64,000 nucleotides of DNA from Pseudomonas gingeri (GTDB taxonomy: Bacteria > Pseudomonadota > Gammaproteobacteria > Pseudomonadales > Pseudomonadaceae): contig NZ_JACAQA010000024.1 of NCBI RefSeq assembly GCF_013385425.1, positions 1-64,000 on the forward strand, read 5' to 3'. Under the pieces are notes generated by a model. The model was not told the origin of the DNA. It did no database searches and was given only the letters and a program-made list of their open reading frames with translations. The translations under genes were made by a program, and so were the position numbers. Of the stretch, positions 52,401 through 63,467 are shown piece after piece (positions within the stretch are counted from its first letter, which is position 1; every line of letters begins with the position of its first letter).

Positions 52401-53066
52401 CGCCTCGATCGGCACCACCATGCCTTCGGTGGCATAGCGCAGCAGGAAGGCCAGGCCGAGAAACAGCAGGAGCACACCGACGCGCAACACCGTGTTGCCG
52501 CCGAACAGCCAGTTGCGCGCGCCGGCCAGGGCACGTTCGATCAGATTGGGTTCGCGTGGGGCACGCGGCGCTTGTGGCTCGCGGGATTCGGCCATGACCG
52601 GTTCCGGCGCCCAGGCATCGACCTCGGGGTGCAGGCTTTCGGGTTGCGGGGCTGCATGCTGGGGTTGCTGGAGTTCGTCCGGCAGTTCCCAGACCAGCTC
52701 GGGAGTGGCGCGCAGGGCTTCAGGAATGGGTGCGTGGGGTTGTTCCGCTGGAGCTTGTTCGGCAACAACTTGCGGCACGTGCCCGGCAACTTCGGGCGTC
52801 GTTTCAGTGACCTGCGGGGCAACTGACGGTTCGGGCGCCCTGCCCGAGGTGATTTCGAGTTGGCGTACGCGCAGTTCGATGGTCGCCAGGGCTTTTCGCG
52901 CCTGTTCCAGTTCGACCACCTGCTCGGCGGCTCGCCGGCCCAGGCTCATCAGCCGGAAACTCTGGCCGATGCCCAGGCCCAACAAGGCACCGATCAGGGC
53001 GTCGGTGAACACCGAGTCCACCAGCCAGCCCAGTGCCAGGCCCACCAGCATCAGAATCCATTGCAT
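49425..53066 (-). CDS. DUF2339 family giant membrane protein
   Basis: A 1213-residue protein of which the last ~1000 residues are almost entirely membrane helices (roughly 30 or more) in repeated GLxxLLLGLxW patterns, without a recognisable catalytic motif. The N-terminus is a membrane helix (MQWILMLVGLALGWLVDSVF) followed by a predicted coiled coil (EQVVELEQARKALATIELRVRQLE) and a Pro/Glu/Ala-rich linker (about residues 80-175). It pairs with the DUF3999 gene downstream. It belongs to a broad bacterial family of unknown function. The ribosome site is weak (GGGAT). Confidence 0.9.
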   Translation of the reverse strand: MQWILMLVGLALGWLVDSVFTDALIGALLGLGIGQSFRLMSLGRRAAEQVVELEQARKALATIELRVRQLEITSGRAPEPSVAPQVTETTPEVAGHVPQVVAEQAPAEQPHAPIPEALRATPELVWELPDELQQPQHAAPQPESLHPEVDAWAPEPVMAESREPQAPRAPREPNLIERALAGARNWLFGGNTVLRVGVLLLFLGLAFLLRYATEGMVVPIEARYAGVAACAIGLLGLGWWLRLRNSNYALMLQGTGIAVLYLTVFAAMRLHPLLDPSAALGLLVAVTVFSAILAITQDALGLAAAAALGGFAAPILTSTGSGNHVALFSYFALLNAGILAIAWFKTWRLLNLIGFVGTFGIGFAWGLRSYKPELLWSTEPFLVLFFLMYLAIGLLFTRRKLREMAVGPEDDSREALLRWSARQGDYVDGAMLFGPPLVGFGLQFAVVRHLEFAAAFSALGLGIIYMGLARILAGGRALLLGETCLALGVIFASLAIPLGLDARWTSAAWAVEGAGIFWLGLRQQRPFARAFALLLQIGSALAFLGKLQLGETSLLDGAPLGALLLGGSLLFSFQQVRKALPEQLSSWERSLAPVLACSGLTFLYLLAPLFFFTQGTAISWALAGLATLFVGLRLQSRSFLFCAFAVQLLGGALFLLRLQGAQGDSTAVFNAGWSGLMSASLIGLSLIAGMLLAARDEMVRNDVRLLRGLSVVLLAGLVLINLAVLFVLPWETASGVWAASGLLIIWLSLYLQQRVSFVFGLLLQVIGGAAFLMAEPELFRALSAEGLRPLAHSGFWTPMVLSLAAMIGAWRLQRGTQAAAFDALSLGGLSNVLLVWGALWWGLAWVSEILRFVPTHLQPQALLGLAALSVVLWTLLASRLNWPTLGRLCTLLTPVAVLVLFGAWYPAYHPAADYGWLAWAAVFVVHLLSLRRLASILPAKALSYAHVLGCWLILGVLALELRFGLMSLSEHYNAWRWLGWAILPSLYLVLMAAPRQWPWPVAAYPREYRLYAALPLAVLMLAWFWLANTFSDGQAEPLPYVPLLNPLDLGLMFALLGIYLWSQSAVAQWALRRDYAQLVTQAVAGLSLFAFVSALVMRTAHHWGAVPFNLDDLLASMQVQAGLSIAWTLIALGLMIGGHLRHRREVWLVGAALIAVVVAKLFFVELSNRGGLARIVSFIGVGVLLLVVGYFAPLPPKRPEPTPVTEETEGVSS

Positions 53067-53162
53067 GCACGATATCCCTATGCGGCGTCCGAAAAGATGC
53101 CGCGTAGTATATCGATCCGGCCCCCGGAAAGTGGGGCCGGCCGCACAACTTGCCGCAAAAAG

Positions 53163-55613
<2,451 letters not shown>

Positions 55614-55878
55614 CGGTACAACCTCTAGCGAGATGGACGATTTGAAAGACGAGTTTTCTGAGCCTAGACGGTTCGACACAGGGTGACGCTGCAGGTTCGG
55701 CGTTTTTTGCAGATCGCCTCGGGAAAACCCGACGAGCCGGGATTGCCCCAAAAGCATGCACTCATGTGGAAATCTCCCTGCAACGGCGCGTTTGCACGAA
55801 AAACCGTCAAAAGGTTGTTCACAAATCCACCAGCCCCGGTATCATCGCGCGCCCCGATACACCCTGGACAACAGCCGG

Positions 55879-56313
55879 ATGAAACCTACCCTGATCGCCG
55901 CCGCGGAACTCGACCGCCTCGAAACCTGGCAGAAATACGCCAGCCATATGTGCGGGGGCTGCATGTCCAGTTGCTGCACCTTGCCGGTGGAAGTGAAGAT
56001 CAAGGACCTGATCCGCATCGGCATCGTCGACGAATTCGAGCGTGGCGACCCGCCGAAGAACATCGCCAAGCGCCTGCAGAAGGAGGGGATCGTCGAGCGC
56101 TACAACCAGAAGTCCGAGATCTTCACCTTGCAGCGCATGAGCAACAACGATTGCCTGTACCTGGATCGCAAGTCACGGCTGTGCACCATCTACGAAAAAC
56201 GTCCGGACACCTGCCGTAACCATCCAAAAATCGGGCCACGCCCGGGTTACTGCGCCTACAAGCCCAAGACCCCGGAACGCCCGGTGCCGGACAAGATGCT
56301 GTACAATTTCTGA
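55879..56313 (+). CDS. YkgJ family cysteine-cluster protein
   Basis: A 144-residue protein of the YkgJ (CxxCxxCC) family, with the cysteine set CGGCMSSCC at the N-terminus and further cysteines (DCLYLD, LCTIYEKRPDTCR, GYC) later, together presumably forming an Fe-S or zinc site. The ATG at 55879 gives the family-length product; a longer frame starting at 55756 runs into the intergenic region. Function is not established. Confidence 0.85.
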   Translation: MKPTLIAAAELDRLETWQKYASHMCGGCMSSCCTLPVEVKIKDLIRIGIVDEFERGDPPKNIAKRLQKEGIVERYNQKSEIFTLQRMSNNDCLYLDRKSRLCTIYEKRPDTCRNHPKIGPRPGYCAYKPKTPERPVPDKMLYNF

Positions 56314-56415
56314 TCAGAGCCCTCTCACAGGAACCCTCGACACCCTGTAGAAGCCCCCATAACAAGTTGGCTTCCACAGTACCCGCTCTTGATTTTTTTG
56401 ATTTTTACGTCAAAT

Positions 56416-56442
56416 ATTAGGCATTACCTAATCAAATTTGAT
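56416..56442. promoter_or_regulatory. Palindromic operators ahead of hipBA
   Basis: ATTAGG-CATTA-CCTAAT (56416-56432) and the overlapping perfect palindrome ATCAAATTTGAT (56431-56442) sit in an AT-rich stretch 12 bases before the hipB start. HipB-type antitoxins autoregulate through such sites; binding is inferred. Confidence 0.65.
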
Positions 56443-56454
56443 GAATATCTCAAA

Positions 56455-56709
56455 ATGCAAACCTTGCAAGAACTCGGCGAAGCCCTCGCTCAACGCAGAC
56501 AAGCCCTTGGCCTGAAGCAAGGTACCGTCGCCGAACAATCCGGCATCTCCCAAGAAACCCTTTCCCGCCTGGAAAGAGGGCGTACCACCGAGTTTGGCTC
56601 ACGCAAGCTGCTGGCACTGCTGGCGGTACTCGGCATGGAACTGCAATTTATCGAGGAAGGCAGTGCCGGCTCCCTGGACGAGCTGCGCAAGGAGCGCGGG
56701 GGATCATGA
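56455..56709 (+). CDS. hipB: HipB-like antitoxin (HTH transcriptional regulator)
   Basis: An 84-residue XRE-type helix-turn-helix protein: LGEALAQRRQALGLKQGTVAEQSGISQETLSRLERGRTTEFGSRKLLALLAVLGMELQFIEE. It is the expected antitoxin and repressor for the HipA kinase encoded next, with which it overlaps by 4 bp. I chose the ATG at 56455; the open frame upstream runs through the palindromic operator region and is unlikely to be translated. Confidence 0.85.
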   Translation: MQTLQELGEALAQRRQALGLKQGTVAEQSGISQETLSRLERGRTTEFGSRKLLALLAVLGMELQFIEEGSAGSLDELRKERGGS

Positions 56710-58034
56710 AACTTTCCGTCCATGTGCTGGGCCGTGAAGTCGCCACGCTCGAACAAATCGGCGACTTCAAAAGCGTTCTCAGCTACCACACTGACGTCGC
56801 GAAACACGACTTCGTCTCCCTGACCATGCCTGTGCGCACAGAGTCCTATCTGTGGGAAGACCCGCTTCATCCGATCTTTCAGATGAACCTGCCGGAAGGC
56901 TATTTGCTGCAAGTGCTGCAAGAACAGTTCGGCCCGCATATCGGCGCCAATCCGACAGCCCTGCTCTCCGTCATTGGCCGAAACATGGTCGGGCGCCTGC
57001 AAGTGGCAGCCCCCGGGGCGACACTGAATGAGCCGGCACAGCCCATCGAAGTCAGCCAACTGCTACAAGGTGACAACTCTGAAGAAGCCTTTGCCGAACT
57101 GGTCCGCCGGCATGCAACCAGTGGCGTTTCCGGCGTTGTTCCCAAGTTCCTCGACAGCGAGGTCGAGAAGTCCGAACTGGGACCGCACAAGAAAGGCACC
57201 CTGCTGACTCGGCGTCACCTTATCAAGGGCTCATCCAGCCAGTTGCCTTACGCGGCAATGAATGAACATCTGTGCATGCAGGTCGCCGCCAAAGTCATTC
57301 CCACGGCAAAAACCGAAATTTCTCTCGATGGGAAAGCATTGGTCGTTCACCGCTTTGATGTCGATGAAAACGGCCATCCCTATTGGGGCATGGAGGATTT
57401 CTGTTGCCTGCTGGGCTTACGACCGGCGGCAAAATACGACACCACCTGGGAGCGGATCGCCAAGGCTGTCAGGGATCATGTCCCGGGCCCTGCACGTCTC
57501 GAGACATTCCAGCAATTGGCGGCAAGCCTCTTGCTCACCTACGCCCTGCGCAATGCCGACTGCCACGCCAAGAACCTCGCCCTGCGCTATACAACACGCG
57601 AAGATGTCCACCTAGCCCCGGCCTACGACTGGCTGACGACAAGCGTCTATGCCGGATATGAGCGCAATCCACCGGCCATCAGCTTTGCGGGGAAAAAGAC
57701 CTGGGCCCCCGGGAAGAACCTGCAGAAGTTCATCGCCACTTCATTGGGAATCCCCGCTCGCCAGCAGGGCCTGATGGTCGAACAGATCAGTGATGCCATT
57801 TCGGACACCGCCAGCGCTGTCCGCGAGGCCATGTCCAGCCACCCGCAGTTCGCCGAGATAGGGAAGCGAATGCTGCTGGCCTGGAATGAAGGCGTCATGG
57901 GACTGCATGACAAGAAAGTCTTCAGTGTCAGCGACTGGACTGCCGGAGAAGCCTTCGCAGGTCTCTCGGCCCCCGCCAAACGCTCAACCCCAAAAGAGGT
58001 CATCGGGCGATCCGAATTACTCGGCAAGCGCTGA
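56706..58034 (+). CDS. hipA: HipA-like serine/threonine kinase toxin
   Basis: A 442-residue HipA-family kinase, the toxin of a type II system; E. coli HipA arrests growth by phosphorylating glutamyl-tRNA synthetase. The N-terminal domain (MKLSVHVLGREVATLEQ), the loop TSGVSGVVPK (138-147, where E. coli has its autophosphorylated Ser and a conserved Gln is Val here), the catalytic segment NADCHAKNLAL (Asp285, Lys289, Asn290) and the metal Asp308 in APAYDWL are present. Sequence is less GC-rich than its neighbours, suggesting acquisition. A strong terminator follows. Confidence 0.88.
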   Translation: MKLSVHVLGREVATLEQIGDFKSVLSYHTDVAKHDFVSLTMPVRTESYLWEDPLHPIFQMNLPEGYLLQVLQEQFGPHIGANPTALLSVIGRNMVGRLQVAAPGATLNEPAQPIEVSQLLQGDNSEEAFAELVRRHATSGVSGVVPKFLDSEVEKSELGPHKKGTLLTRRHLIKGSSSQLPYAAMNEHLCMQVAAKVIPTAKTEISLDGKALVVHRFDVDENGHPYWGMEDFCCLLGLRPAAKYDTTWERIAKAVRDHVPGPARLETFQQLAASLLLTYALRNADCHAKNLALRYTTREDVHLAPAYDWLTTSVYAGYERNPPAISFAGKKTWAPGKNLQKFIATSLGIPARQQGLMVEQISDAISDTASAVREAMSSHPQFAEIGKRMLLAWNEGVMGLHDKKVFSVSDWTAGEAFAGLSAPAKRSTPKEVIGRSELLGKR

Positions 58035-58052
58035 AGACTTTCTCGCACAAAC

Positions 58053-58089
58053 AAAAACGCCCCCGACCTTGCGGTCGGGGGCGTTTTTT
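58053..58089. terminator. Bidirectional terminator between hipA and typA
   Basis: AAAAACGCCCCCGAC and GTCGGGGGCGTTTTT form a perfect stem of 15 bp around CTTGCG, with A/T runs at both ends. It serves the convergent hipA and typA genes. Confidence 0.95.
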
Positions 58090-58109
58090 ATTCAGCCGGG
58101 GCTAAACGA

Positions 58110-59930
58110 TCAAGCCTTGGCTTTCTTGGCGGCGCGGGTACGCTCGCTTTCGTCCAGGATCTTCTTGCGAAGACGGATGGACTTCGGCGTCACTTCGCAC
58201 AGCTCGTCGTCCTGGATGAATTCCAGGGCCTGTTCCAGGGTGAAGCGAACAGGTGGAACCAGGGCGATGGTTTCGTCTTTACCCGAAGCACGCATGTTGT
58301 CGAGCTTCTTACCCTTGGTAGGGTTGACGCCCAGGTCGTTGTCACGGCTGTTCAGACCAACGATCTGGCCACCGTAGATTTCCTGGCCGTGTTCAACGAA
58401 CAGCTTGCCACGAGCCTGCAGGGTTTCCAGCGAGTAGGTCAGGGCCTTGCCGGTTTCAACCGAAACCAGTACGCCGTTCTGACGGCCGGACATGTCGCCG
58501 GACTTCATCACGTCGTAACGATCGAAGATCGAGGTCAGGATGCCGCCACCGGAGGTCAGGGTCAGGAACTCGTTACGGAAACCGATCAGGCCACGCGCCG
58601 GGATGTTGTACTCAAGGCGCACACGGCCCTTGCCATCCGGAACCATGTTGGTCAGGTCGCCTTTACGCAGACCCATTTGCTCCATGATCGCGCCTTGCGA
58701 CTCTTCCGGCAGGTCGATGGTGACGTTTTCGTACGGTTCGTGCTTCACGCCGTCAACCTGACGGATGATCACTTCCGGACGGCCCACGCCCATTTCGAAG
58801 CCTTCGCGACGCATGGTTTCGATCAGTACCGAGAGGTGCAGCTCACCACGGCCGGAAACCTTGAACTTGTCGGCCGAGTCGCCTTCTTCAACGCGCAGTG
58901 CCACGTTGTACAGCAGCTCTTTGTCCAGACGTTCCTTGATGTTACGGCTGGTGACGAACTTGCCTTCTTTACCGCAGAACGGCGAATCGTTGACCTGGAA
59001 GGTCATGGATACGGTCGGCTCGTCAACGGTCAGCGGTTTCATCGCTTCGACGTTCAGTGGGTCGCACAGGGTGTCCGAGATGAACAGTTGGTCGAAGCCG
59101 CTGATGCAGACGATGTCGCCGGCGGAAGCTTCTTCAACGTCGATGCGGTGCAGGCCGTGGTGACCCATCAGCTTCAGGATACGACCGTTGCGGCGCTTGC
59201 CGTCAGCGTCGATGGCCACAACCGGGGTGTTCGGCTTGACGCGACCACGAGCGATACGGCCAACGCCGATCACACCCAGGAAGCTGTTGTAGTCCAGTGC
59301 GGAGATCTGCATCTGGAACGGACCGTCACGGTCGACTTTCGGCGCCGGAACGTGATCCACGACCGCCTGGTACAGCGGGGTCATGTCTTCGGCCATCTCG
59401 TTGTGGTCCAGACCGGCGATACCGTTCAGGGCCGAGGCATAGACGACTTGGAAGTCCAGCTGTTCTTCGGTGGCGCCAAGGTTGTCGAACAGGTCGAAGA
59501 TCTGGTCCAGAACCCAGTCCGGACGCGCGCCTGGACGGTCGACCTTGTTGATCACCACGATTGGACGCAGGCCGGCTTCGAACGCCTTCTTGGTCACGAA
59601 ACGGGTTTGCGGCATAGGGCCGTCTTGAGCGTCAACCAGCAGCAGAACGGAGTCGACCATCGACATTACGCGTTCAACTTCGCCGCCGAAGTCGGCGTGG
59701 CCCGGGGTGTCCACGATGTTGATGTGGTAGCCGTTCCAGTTGATGGCGGTGTTTTTCGCCAGAATGGTAATACCGCGCTCTTTCTCCTGGTCGTTGGAGT
59801 CCATCACGCGCTCGTCGTTGAGCTCGTTGCGCTCCAGGGTGCCGGATTGACGCAAGAGTTTGTCTACCAGGGTGGTCTTACCATGGTCAACGTGAGCAAT
59901 GATGGCGATGTTGCGTAGATTTTCGATCAC
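58110..59930 (-). CDS. typA: Ribosome-associated translational GTPase TypA/BipA
   Basis: TypA is a ribosome-binding GTPase related to EF-G that aids ribosome assembly and stress adaptation. The 606-residue protein starts at a GTG and has G1 AHVDHGKTTL, G2 region, G3 DTPGHADFGGEVER, and G4 NKVDRPGARP, followed by the C-terminal TypA domains. A GAGAT ribosome site lies upstream. The gene is monocistronic between the hipA terminator and thiI. Confidence 0.97.
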   Translation of the reverse strand: MIENLRNIAIIAHVDHGKTTLVDKLLRQSGTLERNELNDERVMDSNDQEKERGITILAKNTAINWNGYHINIVDTPGHADFGGEVERVMSMVDSVLLLVDAQDGPMPQTRFVTKKAFEAGLRPIVVINKVDRPGARPDWVLDQIFDLFDNLGATEEQLDFQVVYASALNGIAGLDHNEMAEDMTPLYQAVVDHVPAPKVDRDGPFQMQISALDYNSFLGVIGVGRIARGRVKPNTPVVAIDADGKRRNGRILKLMGHHGLHRIDVEEASAGDIVCISGFDQLFISDTLCDPLNVEAMKPLTVDEPTVSMTFQVNDSPFCGKEGKFVTSRNIKERLDKELLYNVALRVEEGDSADKFKVSGRGELHLSVLIETMRREGFEMGVGRPEVIIRQVDGVKHEPYENVTIDLPEESQGAIMEQMGLRKGDLTNMVPDGKGRVRLEYNIPARGLIGFRNEFLTLTSGGGILTSIFDRYDVMKSGDMSGRQNGVLVSVETGKALTYSLETLQARGKLFVEHGQEIYGGQIVGLNSRDNDLGVNPTKGKKLDNMRASGKDETIALVPPVRFTLEQALEFIQDDELCEVTPKSIRLRKKILDESERTRAAKKAKA

Positions 59931-60069
59931 TTGTGTATCTCGATCAGAGGATTCGGTGTGCTGACAGGTCGTGGCAGCGATTAACAGTAGAGTCAGGCCT
60001 AGCCGTTACAGCTTGACGGCAGAGTCGGGGGGCCGGTGACGCAGGCCACAGGCAAACAGCCCCGGGCTC

Positions 60070-61524
60070 TTAGCTCGGTCGATAAACGCGCACATTGGCA
60101 TGCCCCTCACTGAGCAAATGGTGGGCATGCAGGCGACTCATCACGCCTTTGTCGCAATACAACAGGTACTGGCGAGTAGGGTCCAGTTCCTTGAAACGAG
60201 CGTTCAAAGCATAAAACGGCATCGCTTGTACCTCGATGCCAGCGATCACCAGCGGGTCATCTTCCTGAGCATCCGGGTGACGGATGTCGATCACGATATG
60301 ACCGGCCAGCGCCTCGCTGACTTCTTCAATCTGCAAATCCTGGCCCAATTCGTCGATCACCCGATCGATCGGCACCAGTTTGGCCCGCTCGAGCGCCCGC
60401 TCGAGAATCGCCATGTCGAACTGTTGTTCTTCGTACTCCACGCGGTTGCGTTTGGCGTGGGTCTTGGGGTTCACCGAAATGACCCCGCAATATTCCGGCA
60501 TGTGCCTGGCGAAATCCGCCGTGCCGATCTCGGTCGCCAGGTCGATGATGTCCTGCTTGTGGCTGGCGATCAGCGGGCGAATCACCAGCTTCTCGGTCAC
60601 ACAGTCGATCACCGACAGGTTCGGCAGCGTCTGGCTGGATACCTGGGAGATCGCCTCGCCGGTGACCAGCGCGCCGATCTCCAGGCGATCGGCCATGACG
60701 GTAGCAGCGCGCAACATCATACGCTTCAATACTACGCCCATATGACTGTTATCGACTTTGCCGAGAATTTCTCCCAGCACTTCCTCGAACGGCACGCTGA
60801 CAAACAGCACCCGCTGGGAGCTGCCGTACTTCTTCCAGAGGAAGTGAGCGACTTCCATCACCCCCAGCTCGTGGGCGCGGCCACCGAGATTGAAGAAGCA
60901 GAAATGGCTCATCAGGCCGCGGCGCATCATCTGATAGGCGGCCACGGTGGAGTCGAAACCGCCGGACATCAGCACCAGGGTCTGCTCGATGGAACCCAGC
61001 GGGTAGCCGCCCAGGCCATTGTGCTGGCTGTGGATAACAAACAACCGTTGGTCGCGAATTTCCATCCGCACTTCGATTTCCGGCTCTTTGAGGGAAATCC
61101 CGGCGGCATTGCACTGTCGGCGCAACTGGCTGCCGACGTATTTCTCCACATCCATGGAGCTGAAACTGTGCTTGCCGGCGCGCTTGCAACGCACCGAAAA
61201 AATCTTCCCGGGCAGGGCCTCGCCGAAGTGCTCTTTGCACTGGGCGGTGATCTCGTCGAAGTCACCCAGCGGGTATTCGTCGACCTGCAGGAAATGCGCG
61301 ATGCCCGGCATGCAGCACAGGCGCTCGGTCAGTTCCTGCAGGGCCTTGGGCTCGCTCAGCGCGGTTTCCAGCTCGAGATTGTCCCACACGCCGTTCACCA
61401 CCACGTTCGGGTCCAGGTCACGGAGCACGGTACGGATGTTCTTGGCCAGCTGGCGGATGAATTTCATCCGGACAGGGCGGCTTTTAATGGTGATTTCGGG
61501 GAAGACTTTTACGATAAGTTTCAT
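60070..61524 (-). CDS. thiI: tRNA 4-thiouridine synthase ThiI with rhodanese domain
   Basis: ThiI activates uridine 8 of tRNA for thiolation and, in some species, helps thiamine thiazole formation. The ATG at 61524 gives 484 residues: NFLD and THUMP domains (to about 165), PP-loop LMSGGFDSTVAAY (about 183-196), and a C-terminal rhodanese-like domain carrying the persulfide Cys457 in LLYCDKG. The PP-loop domain retains the PEYCG cysteine that forms the disulfide partner in E. coli. It is divergent from glnA. Confidence 0.96.
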   Translation of the reverse strand: MKLIVKVFPEITIKSRPVRMKFIRQLAKNIRTVLRDLDPNVVVNGVWDNLELETALSEPKALQELTERLCCMPGIAHFLQVDEYPLGDFDEITAQCKEHFGEALPGKIFSVRCKRAGKHSFSSMDVEKYVGSQLRRQCNAAGISLKEPEIEVRMEIRDQRLFVIHSQHNGLGGYPLGSIEQTLVLMSGGFDSTVAAYQMMRRGLMSHFCFFNLGGRAHELGVMEVAHFLWKKYGSSQRVLFVSVPFEEVLGEILGKVDNSHMGVVLKRMMLRAATVMADRLEIGALVTGEAISQVSSQTLPNLSVIDCVTEKLVIRPLIASHKQDIIDLATEIGTADFARHMPEYCGVISVNPKTHAKRNRVEYEEQQFDMAILERALERAKLVPIDRVIDELGQDLQIEEVSEALAGHIVIDIRHPDAQEDDPLVIAGIEVQAMPFYALNARFKELDPTRQYLLYCDKGVMSRLHAHHLLSEGHANVRVYRPS

Positions 61525-61855
61525 GAAAACAGCGCGCGAAGGGCCGGCCGAAAAAGGGGGGCGCGGATTATAGCGGAAATTGCTCAAGGTTTAACCAGTT
61601 ATTGTGCAGATGGTTTTGCACGCACCAAAACAGGTCGTCGTCGATTATTTTAGATCCAAAATGGTGCGACAAACGCCCGAAAATTCTCCTATGCTCGCTG
61701 CAACGCGTGAGATTGGGGCAAAAAACCCATCACGGGGCACTGGCATGCAATTTGCTCTCTTGTGAGGCAGGTTGCCTTGGCCGATATTCGCGCCGGCATC
61801 ACCACTCTTTCAGGGCTAACTCCACTACCCAGCCCGAAGCCACCCGGAGGACACC
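61525..61855. other. thiI-glnA divergent regulatory interval
   Basis: The 331-base interval has no gene. It holds a sigma-54 promoter for glnA and two NtrC-like half sites, GCACCA (61622-61627) and TGGTGC (61662-61667), with spacing unlike a classical single dyad, so NtrC binding is only suggested. The thiI promoter must lie on the other strand and was not resolved. Confidence 0.55.
61740..61756 (+). promoter_or_regulatory. Sigma-54 promoter of glnA
   Basis: CTGGCATGCAATTTGCT has GG (61742-61743) and GC (61754-61755) 10 bases apart and matches the RpoN consensus TGGCA-N7-TTGC closely. It lies about 100 bases before the glnA start. Control by NtrC under nitrogen limitation is expected from other proteobacteria. 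Confidence 0.88.
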
Positions 61856-63262
61856 ATGTCGAAGTCGGTTCAACTCATCAAAGATCATGACGTTAAATGG
61901 ATTGATCTGCGCTTCACTGACACCAAAGGCACTCAGCACCACGTGACCATGCCGGCCCGTGATGCACTGGATGACGAATTCTTCGAAATCGGCAAAATGT
62001 TCGACGGCTCCTCCATCTCCGGGTGGAAAGGCATCGAAGCCTCCGACATGATCCTGATGCCGGACGACAGCACCGCCGTACTCGACCCGTTCACCGAAGA
62101 GCCGACCCTGATCCTGGTCTGCGACGTGATCGAGCCTTCGACCATGCAGGGCTATGACCGCGACCCACGTGCGATCGCCCGTCGCGCCGAGGAATACCTG
62201 AAGTCGACCGGTATCGGCGACACCGCTTTCTTCGGCCCTGAGCCTGAGTTCTTCATCTTCGATTCGGTCAAGTTCAAGTCCGACATCTCCGGCTCCATGT
62301 TCAAGATCTTCTCCGAACAAGGTTCGTGGATGTCCGACCAGGACGTGGAAGGCGGTAACAAAGGCCACCGTCCAGGTATCAAAGGCGGCTACTTCCCGGT
62401 TCCACCGTTCGACCACGACCACGAAATCCGTACCTCCATGTGCAACGCACTGGAAGAGATGGGCCAGACCGTCGAAGTTCACCACCACGAAGTGGCAACT
62501 GCCGGCCAGAACGAAATCGGTGTGAAGTTCAACACCCTGGTCAACAAGGCTGACGAAGTCCAGACCCTGAAGTACTGCGTACACAACGTGGCAGACGCCT
62601 ACGGCCGTACCGCGACCTTCATGCCAAAACCGCTGTACGGCGATAACGGCTCGGGTATGCACGTTCACATGTCCATCTCCAAAGATGGCAAGAACACCTT
62701 CGCTGGCGAAGGTTATGCCGGCCTGTCCGACACCGCCCTGTACTTCATCGGCGGCATCATCAAGCACGGTAAGGCCCTGAACGGCTTCACCAACCCGTCG
62801 ACCAACTCCTACAAGCGTCTGGTCCCAGGCTTCGAAGCGCCGGTAATGCTGGCCTACTCGGCACGCAACCGTTCCGCCTCGATCCGTATTCCTTACGTCA
62901 ACAGCCCCAAGGCTCGTCGTATCGAAGCACGCTTCCCGGATCCGGCTGCCAACCCTTACCTGGCCTTCGCCGCACTGATGATGGCCGGCCTGGACGGTAT
63001 CCAGAACAAGATCCACCCTGGCGACGCTGCTGACAAAAACCTGTATGACCTGCCGCCTGAAGAGGCCAAAGAGATTCCACAGGTGTGCGGTAGCCTGAAA
63101 GAAGCCCTGGAAGAGCTGGACAAAGGCCGTGCGTTCCTGACCAAAGGCGGCGTTTTCAGCGACGACTTCATCGATGCCTACATCGAGCTGAAAAGCGAAG
63201 AAGAAATCAAAGTACGCACCTTCGTACACCCACTGGAATACGAGCTGTACTACAGCTGCTGA
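61856..63262 (+). CDS. glnA: Type I glutamine synthetase
   Basis: GlnA makes glutamine from glutamate, ammonia and ATP, and is the main enzyme of nitrogen assimilation. The 468-residue protein starts MSKSVQLIKDHDVKWIDLRF, with GGAGGA before the ATG. It has the FDGSSI motif, metal-binding GPEPEFF, KPLYGDNGSGMHVHMSI and the regulatory adenylylation site Tyr397 in NLYDLPPEE, exact with the usual numbering. A terminator follows. It uses the frequently optimal codons typical of highly expressed genes here. Confidence 0.99.
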   Translation: MSKSVQLIKDHDVKWIDLRFTDTKGTQHHVTMPARDALDDEFFEIGKMFDGSSISGWKGIEASDMILMPDDSTAVLDPFTEEPTLILVCDVIEPSTMQGYDRDPRAIARRAEEYLKSTGIGDTAFFGPEPEFFIFDSVKFKSDISGSMFKIFSEQGSWMSDQDVEGGNKGHRPGIKGGYFPVPPFDHDHEIRTSMCNALEEMGQTVEVHHHEVATAGQNEIGVKFNTLVNKADEVQTLKYCVHNVADAYGRTATFMPKPLYGDNGSGMHVHMSISKDGKNTFAGEGYAGLSDTALYFIGGIIKHGKALNGFTNPSTNSYKRLVPGFEAPVMLAYSARNRSASIRIPYVNSPKARRIEARFPDPAANPYLAFAALMMAGLDGIQNKIHPGDAADKNLYDLPPEEAKEIPQVCGSLKEALEELDKGRAFLTKGGVFSDDFIDAYIELKSEEEIKVRTFVHPLEYELYYSC

Positions 63263-63292
63263 TCCGGTAGCGCTCGCGCAAGCGGCGTAACG

Positions 63293-63318
63293 AAAGGCCA
63301 CCTTCGGGTGGCCTTTTT
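63293..63318 (+). terminator. Rho-independent terminator of glnA
   Basis: AAAGGCCACC-TTCG-GGTGGCCTTTTT: a 10-bp stem with the stable TTCG tetraloop and T run, 30 bases past the glnA stop. Confidence 0.95.
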
Positions 63319-63420
63319 CATGGGCAGAAATCGAGAATTCTTGAAACGTTTCCAGACTGGCAGGACGCTGTGGAGCGGCGTTAACTAGGGGCTCCCGACC
63401 TTGTGACGGGAACCACAGGC

Positions 63421-63439
63421 ACCGCGCGTGGCGCGCGGT
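63421..63439. other. Hairpin upstream of cupin gene
   Basis: ACCGCGCG-TGG-CGCGCGGT is a perfect 8-bp inverted repeat 28 bases before the cupin ATG. It may be a regulatory leader hairpin or protein site; no function can be assigned. Confidence 0.45.
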
Positions 63440-63467
63440 ACAAGGACGTTAACCTGGAAGCCAGCAC

